DNA of 64,000 nt from an uncultured Alphaproteobacteria bacterium (GTDB taxonomy: Bacteria; Pseudomonadota; Alphaproteobacteria; RF32; CAG-239), in assembly GCA_934248075.1 (NCBI GenBank), contig CAKQKH010000001.1:62001-126000 (forward strand), in the 5' to 3' direction. This document shows, piece after piece, positions 1-7,941 of this stretch (position 1 is its first letter; every line of letters starts with the position of its first letter). The translations under genes were made by a program, and so were the position numbers. The notes under the pieces were generated by a model. It did not search any database, had not been told where the DNA came from, and worked only from the letters and a program-made list of their open reading frames with translations.

Positions 1-680
1 CCAAAAAAAACGCCAAAACTCCATGGCAAAAGTGGATGTTTATGCCTGTGTTTGTCGGCGTTGGCATCATGTTTGTGCAGATTTGCACCGGTATTAATAC
101 TATTATTTACTACACTCCCACCATTTTTCAAATTGCCGGTTTTGATTCTCATATCGGCGCCCTATACGCCACCATTGGCATTGGTTTCGTAAACTTTATC
201 ATGACTATTGTTGCCATTGCCACCATAGATCGCCTTGGCCGCAAACCGCTTTTATATATCGGGCTGTGCGGAATGCTCATAAGTCTGTTGGCTCTAGGTG
301 GTTCATTTGCTTGGGCTGAAGATTTGGGCGATACGCGCAAATGGTTGGCGGTTGCGGCCGTAGTTATTTACATTGCCTCTTTTGCCATGAGTCTCGGACC
401 GGTAGCCTGGATTATGATTTCCGAGATTATGCCTTTGCAGGTACGCGGATTGGCCATGAGCGCCGCCACTGTATCCAACTTTGGTTTCAACTTTGTAGTT
501 GTCTTAAGTTTTCTGCCTTTGCTCAACCTCATTGGTAAAGCCGCCACTTTCTGGTGTTTTGCCGGCATCACCGTTTTTTCAATTTTGTTTGTATTCCGTT
601 TTGTCCCCGAAACCAAAGGAATTTCGCTTGAACAAATTGAAAAAAACTGGAAAAAAGGTATATCGGCTCGCAAATTTTAA
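1..680 (+). CDS. MFS sugar-porter transporter, C-terminal part
   Basis: This is the C-terminal half of a major facilitator superfamily sugar porter in the inner membrane. The reading frame is open to the left window edge (frame from base 3), so the gene starts outside; the ATG at 36 is internal. The visible part holds about six membrane segments, matching TM7-TM12. It begins with the family's TM7 signature (QICTGINTIIYYTPTIF), has the RLGRKPLL loop after TM8, and ends with the family's PETKGISLEQIE tail. Substrate cannot be read from this half; a monosaccharide/proton symporter is the usual role. The next gene, mnmA, starts 17 bases after the stop. Confidence 0.9.
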   Translation, partial: KKNAKTPWQKWMFMPVFVGVGIMFVQICTGINTIIYYTPTIFQIAGFDSHIGALYATIGIGFVNFIMTIVAIATIDRLGRKPLLYIGLCGMLISLLALGGSFAWAEDLGDTRKWLAVAAVVIYIASFAMSLGPVAWIMISEIMPLQVRGLAMSAATVSNFGFNFVVVLSFLPLLNLIGKAATFWCFAGITVFSILFVFRFVPETKGISLEQIEKNWKKGISARKF

Positions 681-697
681 TATAAGGAACTTGAACT

Positions 698-1771
698 ATG
701 AAAATTTTAGTCGGAATGAGCGGCGGCGTAGATTCATCAGCAACCGCTCTGCTGCTCAAACAAGCCGGACACGAAGTCATTGGCGCCACCATGACCATCT
801 GGGATGAAAAAATCCGCCAACTTGCCCCTGGCAGTCGTGATGCCTGCTTTGGCCCCAAGGAAAAACAAGACATTGAATCCGCGCGTGAAATCTGCCAAAA
901 ACTGGATATTCCATATTATGTTTTTGACTGCCGCGAGCAATACAAAAAACTGGTGTTGAGCAACTTTAAACAGGAATATCTTAACGGCCGTACTCCCAAT
1001 CCCTGCATTTGGTGCAATGCCACTATTAAATTTGAGGCTTTGCCGCGCACCGCCAGAGAAAACGGTTTAGATTTTGACAAATTCGCCACCGGCCACTACG
1101 CCAGATTAGATTATAATCCCAACAGCAACCGATACTTTTTGCGCACCGCCAAAGACTTGCGCAAAGATCAGTCTTATTTTATCTACCGCTTGCAACAAGA
1201 GCAGCTGGCTAAGATTCTTCTTCCTTTGGGTGAATACAGTAAACCGCAGATTCGCGAGCTTGCCTACCAAGCCGGCCTAAAAGTTTATGACAAACCCGAC
1301 AGTCAGGACTTTTATTCCGGCGATTATAGTGATTTGCTAGAAGTTAAAGCCAACCCCGGCAACTTTGTAACTAAAGACGGACGAATTCTTGGTCGCCACA
1401 CCGGCATTTGGAACTATACCATTGGCCAGCGCCGTGGATTAGGCGTGTCATCAGAGCGCCCGTTATATGTCATCGGTTTCAACAAAGAAAAGAATGAGGT
1501 TATATTGGGTCATGAGGAAGAAAGCCTGAAAAAAGGCCTGTTGGCCGGCAACTGCACCTGGATGGATTTTGAACTACCGACAAAACCTTTTACGGCCACG
1601 GCTAAAGTTCGCTCTTCTCAAACTCCCACGCCGGTAACCGTTAGCAAAACCGAAAATGGTATAAAAGTTGAGTTTATTGATTTGCAAAAAGCCCTCACCC
1701 CCGGACAATCCATTGTTCTCTACAATGGCGATATCGTTCTTGGCGGCGGCATCATTGACGAGATTTTATAA
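698..1771 (+). CDS. mnmA: tRNA 2-thiouridine(34) synthase MnmA, atypical cysteine pattern
   Basis: MnmA adenylates and thiolates U34 of tRNAs for Lys, Glu and Gln in the cytoplasm. The PP-loop SGGVDSS is at residues 8-14, the tRNA-binding and C-terminal PRC-barrel-like parts follow, and 357 residues is normal length. The region of the first catalytic cysteine reads NPCIWCNATIKF (C103, C106), giving a CxxC. Where most MnmA proteins have the second catalytic cysteine (as in DSxxICFI) this one has DSQDFYSGDY at 201-210, without cysteine; another cysteine sits at C50 in a DACFGPKE motif. This resembles a CxxC-type MnmA subgroup I associate with anaerobes, possibly Fe-S dependent (inference). A ribosome site (AAGGAAC) precedes the ATG. 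Confidence 0.93.
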   Translation: MKILVGMSGGVDSSATALLLKQAGHEVIGATMTIWDEKIRQLAPGSRDACFGPKEKQDIESAREICQKLDIPYYVFDCREQYKKLVLSNFKQEYLNGRTPNPCIWCNATIKFEALPRTARENGLDFDKFATGHYARLDYNPNSNRYFLRTAKDLRKDQSYFIYRLQQEQLAKILLPLGEYSKPQIRELAYQAGLKVYDKPDSQDFYSGDYSDLLEVKANPGNFVTKDGRILGRHTGIWNYTIGQRRGLGVSSERPLYVIGFNKEKNEVILGHEEESLKKGLLAGNCTWMDFELPTKPFTATAKVRSSQTPTPVTVSKTENGIKVEFIDLQKALTPGQSIVLYNGDIVLGGGIIDEIL

Positions 1772-1838
1772 ATATTTATCTCTTAAAACCGGTAAGCACG
1801 GCAAGTAGCACACTAGACACCACCTAGCACTATCTTTA

Positions 1839-1964
1839 GCAAGCTCGGATAGCGTGTGTGAATAATAAGATTTTAGGGTAGCGAAAGCGGAGTGTACAAC
1901 AGAGGTACATGAGCATTTCGCCAACCCGTTAAATCTGTATTAGTCACCAGCTAGACGAGCTTGC
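1839..1964. repeat. Large imperfect inverted repeat (foldback, about 126 bp)
   Basis: The gap between convergent mnmA and the polyprenol kinase gene folds on itself almost end to end. Outer arms GCAAGCTCG (1839-1847) and CGAGCTTGC (1956-1964) are exact complements. Inside, AGATTT/AAATCT, GGGT/ACCC, GCGAAA/TTTCGC and TGTAC (1893-1897)/GTACA (1905-1909) pair in nested order around a 7-base loop. A second small hairpin, CTAATA-6-TATTAG, follows at about 1965-1982 and overlaps the stop of the next gene. No T-run follows the large hairpin, so it is not a simple terminator. It may be a dispersed palindromic element or a structured RNA. Confidence 0.75.
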
Positions 1965-1973
1965 CTAATACGC

Positions 1974-2675
1974 CTATATTAGATTACCAAAAGTCAATAC
2001 TAATCCCACAGCCAGCGGTATTGAAAAATTATCATCTATATCAAGCTTGTCTTCATACATTTCAGCCAAAGTCGCCATAAGGCAGGCAATTACGCTAACC
2101 ACATTAAACGGATAAAAAAAAGCGCATAACATATTAACGCCCAAAGCGCTCATAAAAAAGGCTGCCGTTCCCTCAATAGATTTACTTTTGTAGAGTTTTC
2201 TGGTGCCATAAGCTTTGCCAAACAAGGCCGCGGCGGTATCGGATATCAACATAACCGTCAAAGCTATAACTGCAACCGGCTTAGAAAACAAGACCGTACA
2301 GATTATCGCCGCCGCCAACACATACATTGATCCGGTAGGCTGAAATCTGGCGCGTACAGTTTCTTTATTTCGCAAGGTTTTAGCAAAGAATCTGGCAAAA
2401 ATCCATCTTGCCCAAAGATAGCGACGGTAGTTGGCATATTCCACAATCACATCGCCAAGCAGCAAGAATGCAAACAAAGCCACCGAAACACCGGAATGAG
2501 CCAAATAGATAAATAGCGGAATCCACAATGAGCTGAGGTGAATGGCCTTGCGATAGAACTCTTTTTTCAAAGACTTATCAATATGCAGACCGACATATCC
2601 CGCCGGATTAATCAAATAATTACGCAAAGAATTAAGTCTTTTCTTCCATTGAACATTGCGATTAAATTTTAACAT
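1974..2675 (-). CDS. Polyprenol/dolichol/diacylglycerol kinase-family membrane protein
   Basis: Integral membrane protein of 233 residues with about six hydrophobic segments. It looks like the CTP-dependent lipid-alcohol kinase family (dolichol kinase, phytol kinase and DGK1-type). Diagnostic stretches are RKAIHLSS near residue 42, the ISDTAAALFGKAYG loop, KSIEGTAAFF, and the C-terminal DNFSIPLAVGL. These proteins phosphorylate an isoprenoid alcohol or diacylglycerol; the substrate here is unknown. It is transcribed toward mnmA and ends in the foldback region. The start is the ATG at 2675, next to a basic N-terminus. Confidence 0.8.
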   Translation of the reverse strand: MLKFNRNVQWKKRLNSLRNYLINPAGYVGLHIDKSLKKEFYRKAIHLSSLWIPLFIYLAHSGVSVALFAFLLLGDVIVEYANYRRYLWARWIFARFFAKTLRNKETVRARFQPTGSMYVLAAAIICTVLFSKPVAVIALTVMLISDTAAALFGKAYGTRKLYKSKSIEGTAAFFMSALGVNMLCAFFYPFNVVSVIACLMATLAEMYEDKLDIDDNFSIPLAVGLVLTFGNLI

Positions 2676-2814
2676 CTTTTGTTCTCGCGCCTATTTACCC
2701 AAACACATTAATGCTTATAAACGAACCTATTCATTTAGCAAGCATTTTTTACGCACGCCACTTAAAATTACTTTTTCTGAAATTATATTTTTATAAATGA
2801 TTGAGGAGAATAAA

Positions 2815-3033
2815 ATGTTAAACCGGCTCACTAAAGAATATGGCAATCAACACCACAAAAACGATGATGAAAAAGATTTTATCGTCCGCACCAAACCCGA
2901 AGACCGGATGATCGACTCTTTGCCGGAAAGAGATAATCAATGCGCTTTTGAACGAGATATGTACAACTACGGCGATCAAGATGATCTGCCGGACAGCGAC
3001 CGCGCCATGGATAAAAGCTGCAAAAACAATTAA
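2815..3033 (+). CDS. Small acidic hypothetical protein
   Basis: A 72-residue, highly charged, Asp-rich protein that I do not recognise. An upstream in-frame ATG lies at 2797, but a good ribosome site (GAGGAG, 2803-2808) lies between the two and is placed six bases before the ATG at 2815, so 2815 is chosen. No membrane segment or cysteine motif is visible; one possible weak similarity is to short disordered alphaproteobacterial proteins. It is followed by the terminator of the opposite-strand tRNA-Arg. Confidence 0.55.
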   Translation: MLNRLTKEYGNQHHKNDDEKDFIVRTKPEDRMIDSLPERDNQCAFERDMYNYGDQDDLPDSDRAMDKSCKNN

Positions 3034-3047
3034 CTTATATAATTTTC

Positions 3048-3075
3048 AAAAAAAATCCCCCGCAAAGCGGAGGAT
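3048..3075 (-). terminator. Rho-independent terminator of tRNA-Arg
   Basis: On the minus strand ATCCTCCGC-TTT-GCGGGGGAT forms a 9-bp stem (one G-T pair), followed by a run of eight T. It begins eight bases after the CCA end of the tRNA. Confidence 0.85.
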
Positions 3076-3082
3076 TAACAAC

Positions 3083-3159
3083 TGGCGTACCCGGAGGGAT
3101 TCGAACCCACGACCCTCAGCGTCGGAGGCTGATACTCTATCCAACTGAGCTACGGGTAC
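3083..3159 (-). tRNA. tRNA-Arg (anticodon CCG)
   Basis: A 77-base cloverleaf on the minus strand. Acceptor GTACCCG pairs with CGGGTAC, then discriminator G and encoded CCA. The D stem is GCTC/GAGT. The anticodon stem TCAGC/GCTGA encloses loop CTCCGAC, giving anticodon CCG, which reads Arg codon CGG. The T arm GTGGG-TTCGAAT-CCCTC carries one T-T mismatch (positions 50 and 64). It ends in a clear terminator. Confidence 0.95.
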
Positions 3160-3254
3160 AACAGACGTCTTCCTTACTACAACAAAACATAAAAAAAAAC
3201 AAGTCTAAAAACATTCATCTGAATCCTTCACTTCTGGTTTTTCAAAAAAAAACC

Positions 3255-3283
3255 TTGACTTTCATAGATTTTATATGTATTAA
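3255..3283 (+). promoter_or_regulatory. Likely sigma-70 promoter of rpmB
   Basis: TTGACT (3255-3260) and TATTAA (3278-3283) separated by 17 bases, in the gap between the divergent tRNA-Arg and rpmB, about 33 bases before the rpmB start. Only consensus matching supports it. Confidence 0.5.
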
Positions 3284-3316
3284 AAGGCAACTAGTTTTGA
3301 TAAAAGGATTATAAAA

Positions 3317-3604
3317 ATGGCTAAAAAATGTGATATTTCCGGCACCGGCGTACAGAGTGGCAACAACGTCAGCCACGCCAACAACAAATCTCGTCGTCGT
3401 TTTCTGCCGAATTTGCAGGTTGTTTCTCTGTTGAGCGACACCCTTGGTAAAATCTTCAAACTCAAAGTTTGCTCCAAAACTTTGCGTTCAATCGAACACA
3501 ACGGCGGTTTGGATTCCTATTTGGAATCTACTTCTAACTCTAAGCTGACAGATGAAGCTAAAAAGATTAAGAAGTCAATTGCCAAAAAGAAAGCTGCTAA
3601 ATAA
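3317..3604 (+). CDS. rpmB: 50S ribosomal protein L28
   Basis: L28 is a protein of the large ribosomal subunit. The N-terminus MAKKCDISGTGVQSGNNVSHANNKSRRRFLPN is the family signature (shown here only in part: CDISGTG and NNVSHANNKSRRRF), and 95 residues is typical for alphaproteobacteria. The C-terminal end is lysine-rich. An AAAAGGAT ribosome site precedes the ATG. It is a single-gene unit with its own likely promoter and a strong terminator. Usually rpmB pairs with rpmG in some bacteria; rpmG is not here. Confidence 0.95.
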   Translation: MAKKCDISGTGVQSGNNVSHANNKSRRRFLPNLQVVSLLSDTLGKIFKLKVCSKTLRSIEHNGGLDSYLESTSNSKLTDEAKKIKKSIAKKKAAK

Positions 3605-3629
3605 TAATAAAATACCATAAGCTTTTCAG

Positions 3630-3656
3630 CCCCGTCTCAATGACGGGGTTTTCTTT
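3630..3656 (+). terminator. Rho-independent terminator of rpmB
   Basis: CCCCGTC (3630-3636), loop TCAAT, GACGGGG (3642-3648), followed by TTTTCTTT. Confidence 0.9.
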
Positions 3657-3668
3657 ATCTATCCAAAA

Positions 3669-3686
3669 GTTATCCCCGTTATCCCC
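3669..3686 (+). repeat. Tandem 9-mer GTTATCCCC x2 upstream of dnaB
   Basis: GTTATCCCC occurs twice in perfect tandem (3669-3677, 3678-3686) in the dnaB leader. The second copy plus the next base (TTATCCCCA) is one mismatch from a DnaA box. It could be a DnaA or other regulator site for dnaB; this is unproven. Confidence 0.35.
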
Positions 3687-3771
3687 ATTATTAACAGGCC
3701 TGTTCCTTGGTCTTTTATTTTTTTGTTGTTATAACCGAGTCAAATCATAATTCTTTTGAACTGCAAAAAAC

Positions 3772-5247
3772 ATGGAAACACCGGAAATAACATCTCTTCC
3801 CCAGAATATCGAGGCCGAACAGGCTCTGCTTGGCGCGATTTTAGCCAACAACAAGGCTTTTGAAAAAGTATCGGAATTCTTAAAACCGCAGCATTTTGCC
3901 GATTCTATGCACGCCAAAATTTTTGATGTTATATCCAAACTCATCACACGCGGCCATGTTGCAGATGTTATCACTCTTAAAAATTACTTTGAGCAAGACG
4001 GAACTCTAAACGATGTCGGCGGCATAAAATATTTGGTCAAACTTTCTGATTCCGCCACCCCCCTTACCAACGCCGAATATTACGCGCAGTTCATTTATGA
4101 TAAATATTTGCGCCGAGAATTGATTGCCACCGGTTTTGATATCGTCAACAACGCCACCAAAGAAGACATCGATTCCGACGCATCAGAGCAAATCGAAGAA
4201 GCTGAAAAAAGACTGTTTGAACTATCCAATCAGGGCGACATAAATGGTGGCTTTGTTGATTTTTCCGACGCTTTGACATCATCTTTGTCACACATTGAAC
4301 AAGCCTATCAAAAAGACGGAAAAATCTCCGGCCTGCCCACCGCGCTTGATGCCTTAGACAACAAAACCGGCGGCTTAAACAACTCAGACCTTATCATTAT
4401 CGCCGGCCGTCCGGCAATGGGCAAAACCGCTCTAGCCACCAACATTGCTTACAATGTCGCCGAATATATGATGCATGCCAAAGACTTAGATGAAAAATCC
4501 AAAGGTGTGGCATTCTTTTCGCTGGAAATGTCGGCCGACCAGCTGGCCTCGCGTATTCTCTCCACCGTTACCCAGACCAATGGCCACAAAATGCGCACCG
4601 GAGAATTGGATAACGCCGAATTCACCCGCATCGCCGCCGCTGTGCGCGAGCTGGAAAAAATTCCTCTTTATATTGACGATACCCCAGGTCTCAACATCAA
4701 TTCCATTCGTACCCGCGCCCGCCGTCTCAAACGCAACAAAGGCCTGGGCTGCATAGTAATTGACTACATTCAACTAATCAGCGGCACCGGCTCCAAACGT
4801 TCCGAGGGCAACCGCGTGCAGGAATTGTCCGAAATTTCCCGCGGCTTGAAAATTTTGGCCAAAGAACTAAATCTTCCGGTAATCGCGTTATCACAATTAA
4901 ACCGCGGCGTAGAGCAACGTGATGATAAACGTCCGGTAATGTCTGACTTGCGTGAATCCGGATCAATTGAGCAAGATGCCGATATTGTAATGTTTGTTTA
5001 CCGCGAACATTATTATTTACAAAATGAAGAACCGCAGCAAAAGCCTTCCGAAACGCCCGAGCATTTGCAAAAACGCATGGAAGAATGGGAAGCCCGCAAA
5101 CGCGCCACTCAAAATGTTGCCGAGGTTATCATCGGCAAGCAGCGTCACGGCCCCACCGGCACGGTTCAACTGTTTTGGAATGGCGATTATGCTCAATTCG
5201 GCAATCTTGCCAAAGAAGAATATCTGCCTGAGCGTATAGGAGATTAA
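3772..5247 (+). CDS. dnaB: Replicative DNA helicase DnaB
   Basis: DnaB is the hexameric 5'-3' helicase of the replication fork. The 491 residues show the N-terminal collar domain (starting near PQNIEAEQALLGAIL), a linker, and the RecA-like motor with Walker A GRPAMGKT (212-219), the FFSLEMSADQL motif, Walker B IVIDYIQLI, the LSQLNRGVE motif and DLRESGSIEQDADIV. There is no intein. A short charged insertion (about 420-450, rich in E and K) sits after the DADIVMFVYRE motif. No strong ribosome site precedes the ATG. The next four genes follow with little or no spacing, so it heads a likely operon. Confidence 0.97.
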   Translation: METPEITSLPQNIEAEQALLGAILANNKAFEKVSEFLKPQHFADSMHAKIFDVISKLITRGHVADVITLKNYFEQDGTLNDVGGIKYLVKLSDSATPLTNAEYYAQFIYDKYLRRELIATGFDIVNNATKEDIDSDASEQIEEAEKRLFELSNQGDINGGFVDFSDALTSSLSHIEQAYQKDGKISGLPTALDALDNKTGGLNNSDLIIIAGRPAMGKTALATNIAYNVAEYMMHAKDLDEKSKGVAFFSLEMSADQLASRILSTVTQTNGHKMRTGELDNAEFTRIAAAVRELEKIPLYIDDTPGLNINSIRTRARRLKRNKGLGCIVIDYIQLISGTGSKRSEGNRVQELSEISRGLKILAKELNLPVIALSQLNRGVEQRDDKRPVMSDLRESGSIEQDADIVMFVYREHYYLQNEEPQQKPSETPEHLQKRMEEWEARKRATQNVAEVIIGKQRHGPTGTVQLFWNGDYAQFGNLAKEEYLPERIGD

Positions 5248-5249
5248 TC

Positions 5250-5474
5250 ATGCCCAATAATTTTCTCAACTTGCTTATCTATGTTGTAGCTGCTTCAATC
5301 GGCATTGCTGCTCTCATTACTCTGATTGCTCTGGGAGCCACAATTTTTGCGGTTGTTTTTGCTTATGTATTTATTCCGTTGTTTATTTTAGCCGGTTTGC
5401 GTTGGCTCTGGATCAGATATTATCTTGCCAAACACCCCAAAATTGAGTATTTTAAAGACGATAATAATTTTTAA
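5250..5474 (+). CDS. Small membrane protein (74 aa), unknown
   Basis: I do not recognise this protein. It has one long or two adjacent hydrophobic segments (about residues 7-50) and a short charged C-terminus. It begins two bases after the dnaB stop, with a GGAGA ribosome site inside the end of dnaB, so it is probably co-transcribed and translated with dnaB. No signal for secretion beyond the membrane anchor is visible. Confidence 0.6.
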   Translation: MPNNFLNLLIYVVAASIGIAALITLIALGATIFAVVFAYVFIPLFILAGLRWLWIRYYLAKHPKIEYFKDDNNF

Positions 5475-5484
5475 GCCTACGAAT

Positions 5485-5925
5485 ATGACAGCCAAACCAT
5501 TCTGGAAAACCAAAAAGCCTGAACAATTCACCCCCGAAGAATGGGAATCTGTTTGCATGCACTGCGGACGTTGTTGTCTGATTAAACTGCAAAATGAAGA
5601 TGACAACGAAATTTATGAAACCAACGTTGTTTGTCGCTATCATAATTGCAACAATCATCTCTGCACAGAGTACTCTCGACGCCACGAACTTGTTCCAACC
5701 TGCCTAAAGCTAAACCCTAAAAATATTGGCAGTTTAGAGTGGATTCCCGATACTTGTGCCTATTATATTTTGGCGCGCACCGGAACCCTCCCCGCGTGGC
5801 ACCCTCTGGTCAGTGGCAAACCTCTTCCAGCTGAGTTTAAAATACCGGCGACGGTTGTAAGCGAACTTTTGGTACCAGAAGATGAACTTGAAGATCACAT
5901 CATTGAGGACGAAGATGATGACTGA
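5485..5925 (+). CDS. UPF0260 (YcgN-like) cysteine-cluster protein, copy 1
   Basis: Member of the UPF0260/YkgJ-type putative metal-binding family, 146 residues. It matches E. coli YcgN in layout: PFW near the start, the EWESVCMHCGRCC motif, then CRYHNC, C in YNxxx-EYSRR, VPTCLKL, EWIPDTCAYY and the LPAWHPLVSG motif. Conserved cysteines suggest zinc or iron binding; function is unknown. The frame is open further upstream but only with a TTG inside the preceding gene, and YcgN-like sequence begins at the ATG at 5485. Its stop overlaps the start of a second copy. The acidic tail (EDELEDHIIEDEDDD) is specific to this copy. Confidence 0.82.
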   Translation: MTAKPFWKTKKPEQFTPEEWESVCMHCGRCCLIKLQNEDDNEIYETNVVCRYHNCNNHLCTEYSRRHELVPTCLKLNPKNIGSLEWIPDTCAYYILARTGTLPAWHPLVSGKPLPAEFKIPATVVSELLVPEDELEDHIIEDEDDD

Positions 5926-6418
5926 TGACTGGCTTGACAAGCCCTATGATCCGCAATCGCGTTTTGCCGATATCTCAGATGTCGAACCTGAATTTTGGAA
6001 AAAGAAAAAACTATCTCAAATGTCCAAACGCGAATGGGAGCTGCTTTGCGACGGTTGCGGCAAGTGTTGTCTTAATAAACTTGAGATTCGAGGACAAATC
6101 AAGTTTACAAACACCGTATGTCGTTTTTTAGATTGCCATAATTGCCTTTGCAAAATTTACAATCATCGTTTTGAACAAGTGCCTGATTGCCGAGACATCA
6201 CTCTTTCCGCAGTGAGAGAAAAACCGCGATGGCTGCCCAAAACCTGCGCCTATTGGCTGCTTGACAACGGCTATGACCTGCCAAACTGGCACCCGCTTAT
6301 CACTGGCCGCGCCGCTTCTGTGCATGAGGCCGATATGTCGTTGCAAAAACGCCACGTCATCAATGAATCCGGAGTAAACGACTATGAAGATCACCTTGTT
6401 GACTGGCCGGACCTTTGA
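5915..6418 (+). CDS. UPF0260 (YcgN-like) cysteine-cluster protein, copy 2
   Basis: Second member of the same family, 167 residues, and the closer match to E. coli YcgN: EFWKKKKL, EWELLCDGCGKCCLNKLE, CRFLDCHNCLCKIY, VPDCRDIT, WLPKTCAYWLL and LPNWHPLITG. Start is the double ATG at 5915/5918, with GAGGAC just before it; this overlaps the first copy by about 11 bases, implying translational coupling. Two diverged copies side by side suggest an old duplication. It also overlaps the next gene by 35 bases. Confidence 0.85.
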   Translation: MMTDDWLDKPYDPQSRFADISDVEPEFWKKKKLSQMSKREWELLCDGCGKCCLNKLEIRGQIKFTNTVCRFLDCHNCLCKIYNHRFEQVPDCRDITLSAVREKPRWLPKTCAYWLLDNGYDLPNWHPLITGRAASVHEADMSLQKRHVINESGVNDYEDHLVDWPDL

Positions 6419-7091
6419 TTTTTCCGCCGAACTTGGCTTTGATATAAAGGTTGTTAAATCACCCTTGGCCAAACGGCTGACCTTGCGTATAGATGAAAAA
6501 AACCGCATACCCGTGCTAACTTTGCCTCGCTATTGTTCTTCGCGCAAAGCGCTGGAGTTTGTAGATAATCATCGTGATTGGATTCAAAATATGTTGGCTC
6601 GAATTCCCGCCGCCAGACACTTTGAAAACGGCGAAAGCATTTCCGTTATGGGACAAAGAGTCATCATCTCGCACAACCCCAAACAGCGCGGTGCTGTTTT
6701 ACAGGACGGATTTCTAATCATCGGCGGCGAGCCTGAATTTTTACATCGGCGAGTTTGCGATTTTCTCAAAAAACGCGCCGCCAAAGAGCTATACAAGCTA
6801 TCCCAGCTCAAAGCCAAACAAATTGATTGTTCTGTTCATAACGTTGCGCTTAAAGACACCAAATCGCGCTGGGGCAGTTGTTCCAGCAAATCTAACATTA
6901 ACTACAACTGGCGAATTGTTTTAGCTCCTGCTCACGTTATAGATTATCTTGTCAGCCACGAGGTTGCTCACCTTGCGCACCCTGATCATTCGTCATCTTT
7001 TTGGGATTGCGTGGCTTTTTTATGCCCAGACTATGAAAATGGTCGCCGATGGCTCAAAATCCGCGGCAAAGAACTTTATCGCTGGATGTAA
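6384..7091 (+). CDS. YgjP-like zinc metallohydrolase (M48/DUF45 family)
   Basis: Cytoplasmic 235-residue protein of the YgjP-like metallopeptidase group. The active-site signature HEVAH (192-196) followed by H202 in PDHSSSFW fits the family's HExxH...NHSxxFW zinc site; SRWGSCSS (161-168) is the other hallmark motif. The substrate is unknown. It overlaps the end of the second UPF0260 gene by 35 bases and has GGAG about ten bases before its ATG. It closes the dnaB-linked gene chain. Confidence 0.85.
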   Translation: MKITLLTGRTFDFSAELGFDIKVVKSPLAKRLTLRIDEKNRIPVLTLPRYCSSRKALEFVDNHRDWIQNMLARIPAARHFENGESISVMGQRVIISHNPKQRGAVLQDGFLIIGGEPEFLHRRVCDFLKKRAAKELYKLSQLKAKQIDCSVHNVALKDTKSRWGSCSSKSNINYNWRIVLAPAHVIDYLVSHEVAHLAHPDHSSSFWDCVAFLCPDYENGRRWLKIRGKELYRWM

Positions 7092-7166
7092 CTGATTGCT
7101 GTTGATTTTACCCCATTCTTTTCCTATATTGATAACAGAGTAAACTTTACAAAAAAGGAAAACCTA

Positions 7167-7895
7167 ATGGAAAACAAAACTTATTCCCGCGCACAATCAA
7201 CTGTTTCTGTTGATGAAGGACTTCGTTCTTATATGATTAAGGTGTACAATTTTATGGCCGCCGGTTTATGTCTTACAGCCCTTAGCGCCTACCTTGTAGC
7301 CAACACATCTTTATTGGGACTGTTTTTTAGCTTTAATCCGGCCGGACAAGTAACAGGCATGTCTGGTTTTGGCTGGCTGATGTTTATTGCCCCGCTGATT
7401 ATGGTTTTTGCTTTCGGTTGGGTCGTCAATCGCGGAACAGCTTCTCAGGCACAAACCTTGTTTTGGTCATACGCCGCGGTTATGGGCGTGTCTTTGACCC
7501 CGATTCTTCTGATATACACCGGAGCCAGCATTGCTCGTGTATTTTTGGTTACGGCCGGAACTTTCGGCGCCATGAGCCTATATGGCTACACCACCAAACG
7601 CGACCTCACCGCCATGGGATCATTTTTAATCATGGGACTATGGGGCATAATCATTGCAATGATTGTTAACTTTTTCATGAACAGCGCCGGCCTTGAATAT
7701 GCCATTTCTATTTTGGCCGTGGTTATTTTTGTTGGCCTAACCGCCTTTGACACCCAGCGCATTCGCGATATCTATATGAGTACCGATAATGATGAAATTC
7801 TTACCAAAAAAGCTCTCATGGGCGCCCTGAGCTTATATCTTGATTTCATCAATCTGTTTATTTATCTAATGCGTTTTATGGGCGACCGTCGCTAA
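7167..7895 (+). CDS. Bax inhibitor-1/YccA family membrane protein
   Basis: Inner-membrane protein of 242 residues with seven hydrophobic segments, of the Bax inhibitor-1 family (YbhL/YccA type). The N-terminal VDEGLRSYMIKVYNFMAAGL and the C-terminal GLTAFDTQRIRDIY, with its conserved Asp, and ALSLYLDFINLF are characteristic. Family members act as calcium leak channels or modulate FtsH; the role here is not known. AAAAAGGAAAA precedes the ATG. It is a monocistronic unit ending in a strong bidirectional terminator. Confidence 0.92.
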   Translation: MENKTYSRAQSTVSVDEGLRSYMIKVYNFMAAGLCLTALSAYLVANTSLLGLFFSFNPAGQVTGMSGFGWLMFIAPLIMVFAFGWVVNRGTASQAQTLFWSYAAVMGVSLTPILLIYTGASIARVFLVTAGTFGAMSLYGYTTKRDLTAMGSFLIMGLWGIIIAMIVNFFMNSAGLEYAISILAVVIFVGLTAFDTQRIRDIYMSTDNDEILTKKALMGALSLYLDFINLFIYLMRFMGDRR

Positions 7896-7904
7896 TCAAC
7901 CATC

Positions 7905-7941
7905 AAAAAAATCCTGCCTTATCACAAGGCAGGATTTTTTT
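7905..7941. terminator. Bidirectional terminator between convergent genes
   Basis: ATCCTGCCTT (7911-7920), loop ATCAC, AAGGCAGGAT (7926-7935), with an A-run before and a T-run after. It serves the BI-1 gene on the plus strand and the PAS/GGDEF-like gene on the minus strand, whose stop lies in the T-run. Confidence 0.9.

Noticed and set aside
3669..3686. A second origin at the dnaB leader
   Set aside because: Only two imperfect DnaA-like 9-mers and no AT-rich unwinding region; the coaE-rho gap is much better.
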